From: Chlamydia trachomatis
GTDB taxonomy: Bacteria; Chlamydiota; Chlamydiia; Chlamydiales; JAAKFR01
NCBI GenBank assembly: GCA_945861315.1
Contig: CAMAUB010000067.1
Span: 1-7,123, forward strand
Reading direction: 5' to 3'
DNA length: 7,123 nucleotides
Numbering within the stretch: the stretch's first letter is position 1; every line of letters begins with the position of its first letter. Below, in pieces: positions 6,239-7,123 of this stretch. A program made the position numbers and the translations under genes. The notes under the pieces were generated by a model, which had not been told where the DNA came from, ran no database searches, and saw only the letters and a program-made list of their open reading frames with translations.

Positions 6239-7123
6239 CTTGTCTGAGAATCAACTGACCACCCTCCCGGCTGAAATTGGTCAGCTCCTGCAGCTTGAAG
6301 GGCTTGACTTGTCTGCAAATCAACTGAGTACCCTCCCTGTTGAAATTGGCCAGCTCTTGCAGCTTCATGAGCTTCACTTGTCTTCGAATCAACTGACAAC
6401 CCTCCCTGCTGAAATTGGTCAGCTGCTGCAGCTTCAAGAGCTTCACTTGAATTCGAATCGACTGACCACCCTCCCTGCTGAAATTGGTCAGCTCCTGCAG
6501 CTTCAAGACCTTTACTTGTATTCGAATCAACTGGCAACCCTCCCGGCTGAAATTGGTCAGCTACAGCAGCTTCAATCGCTTAACTTGTCTTTGAATCGAC
6601 TAACAACCCTCCCGGCTGAAATTGGTCAGCTCCTGCAGCTTGAATGGCTTAGCCTTTCTAAAAACCCAGCACTTTCTGAAATTCCTATTGCTTTTTGCAA
6701 CATGCTAAATATAACCTACTTAGATATTATTGAAACATCCATACCTTCTGCGCAGGGGGATCTGGTCTTAGCTACGATCCGAAGGCAAAGAGATCTAGTG
6801 GCTGTAGAACGATTAGCTCCAAAGCTTGTACTATGGAAAGGCTATGCACAGATGCCAGATCTCGATCTAAATATAATTGTTTTGGATCAAGATCAAAAAG
6901 AAATCTTTCATGAGTGGCTTGTGCGATTAGAAAAAGTTAAAGACTTTCAGAGATCTCAACGATCTTTATGCGAAACTGCATGTAGGATATTGAACACTGT
7001 TTTAGTAGATGTAACATTCAGAGAAACTTTCTTTGTCCAAGTTCGGGACAATTTAGAAGGATGTGGAGATCGTGCAGCGATGTCCTTCAATGAAATTTAT
7101 ACAGCTTGGGTATTGGCCACTCT
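6195..7123 (+). CDS. Leucine-rich repeat protein with NEL-type E3 ubiquitin ligase domain; 5' end missing or frameshifted, 3' end outside window
   Basis: The frame opens after TAA 6192-6194 and stays open to the window end (309 complete codons). Seven 23-residue LRRs of the form EIGQLxQLxxLxLxxNxLTTLPA fill 6204-6689. A capping segment ([11 protein letters not shown]) and a helical linker follow, then [14 protein letters not shown] (codons 238-251), FRETFFVQV and [16 protein letters not shown]. Cys290 (codon 7062-7064), followed two residues on by Asp292, matches the CxD catalytic motif of the NEL domain of IpaH/SspH-type secreted ligases, which attach ubiquitin to host proteins. A host-directed effector role, probably by type III secretion, is inferred from the family. 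The first in-frame ATG is 6702, inside the post-LRR segment, so no ordinary start exists before the repeats. The gene is 5'-broken, uses an undetected frame change from the upstream frame, or is inactive. The NEL region has no internal stop, which argues for recent damage or continued use. The remaining NEL sequence lies beyond 7123. Confidence 0.78.
6204..6689 (+). repeat. Seven tandem 69-bp LRR-coding repeats
   Basis: Units begin at 6204, 6273, 6342, 6411, 6480, 6549 and 6618, each starting with GAAATTGG. The first six are exactly 69 bases (23 codons) and the last is 72, changing into the cap. Long stretches such as GCTGAAATTGGTCAGCTCCT recur almost unchanged even at third codon positions, pointing to recent duplication or gene conversion. 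Variation concentrates on the codons around LxLxxN, the concave ligand-facing surface of the solenoid. Confidence 0.9.

Noticed and set aside
6195..6537. Two long minus-strand open frames across the LRR DNA
   Set aside because: They are antisense shadows of the 69-bp repeats; their internal repetition simply mirrors the LRR units, and they resemble no known protein.
6204..6689. Regular spacing of near-identical units as a possible CRISPR array
   Set aside because: The 69-bp period is continuous coding repeat with a clear LRR translation and no unique spacers between conserved short repeats.

Overview
The window looks like part of the chromosome of a chlamydia-related bacterium, most likely an amoeba-associated member of the Parachlamydiaceae or a relative. 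Two things suggest this. The order kdsB-pyrG-ruvX(yqgF)-zwf-pgl(devB) is the one I know from Chlamydiaceae, and the right end carries a leucine-rich-repeat (LRR) protein with a NEL-type E3 ubiquitin ligase region. That effector class is expanded in environmental chlamydiae. The assignment rests on recalled gene order and motifs, not on a database search.

Bases 1-5471 are a tightly packed plus-strand operon. It holds the likely last codons of kdsB overlapping pyrG (CTP synthase), then ruvX (YqgF, Holliday junction resolvase-like or rRNA processing nuclease), zwf (glucose-6-phosphate dehydrogenase), opcA (G6PDH assembly/activator protein) and pgl (6-phosphogluconolactonase). Stops and starts overlap by one base (TAATG) at zwf/opcA and opcA/pgl, which suggests translational coupling. 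The last three genes form the oxidative branch of the pentose phosphate pathway: Zwf makes 6-phosphogluconolactone and NADPH, OpcA probably assists Zwf, and Pgl hydrolyses the lactone. The one sizeable gap, ruvX-zwf, holds an 11-bp perfect inverted repeat that runs into the annotated zwf start.

Bases 5472-6064 contain no convincing gene. A possible weak terminator follows pgl. Further on are several short inverted repeats and a roughly 160-bp imperfect palindrome at 5861-6021 flanked by TA dinucleotides, resembling a MITE or palindromic repeat element. Its two strands can be translated into clearly similar peptides.

Bases 6065-7123 hold a damaged or rearranged effector-type locus. A short open frame (6065-6238) with a hydrophobic stretch runs into DNA whose next frame encodes seven nearly identical 23-residue LRRs, followed by a NEL-like domain with a Cys-Gly-Asp-Arg motif. 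The LRR-NEL frame has no ATG before the repeats and starts just after a stop at 6192-6194, so its 5' end is frameshifted, rearranged or lost. Its 3' end lies beyond the window. The layout is therefore a conserved housekeeping operon ending next to a plastic, repeat-rich accessory region.
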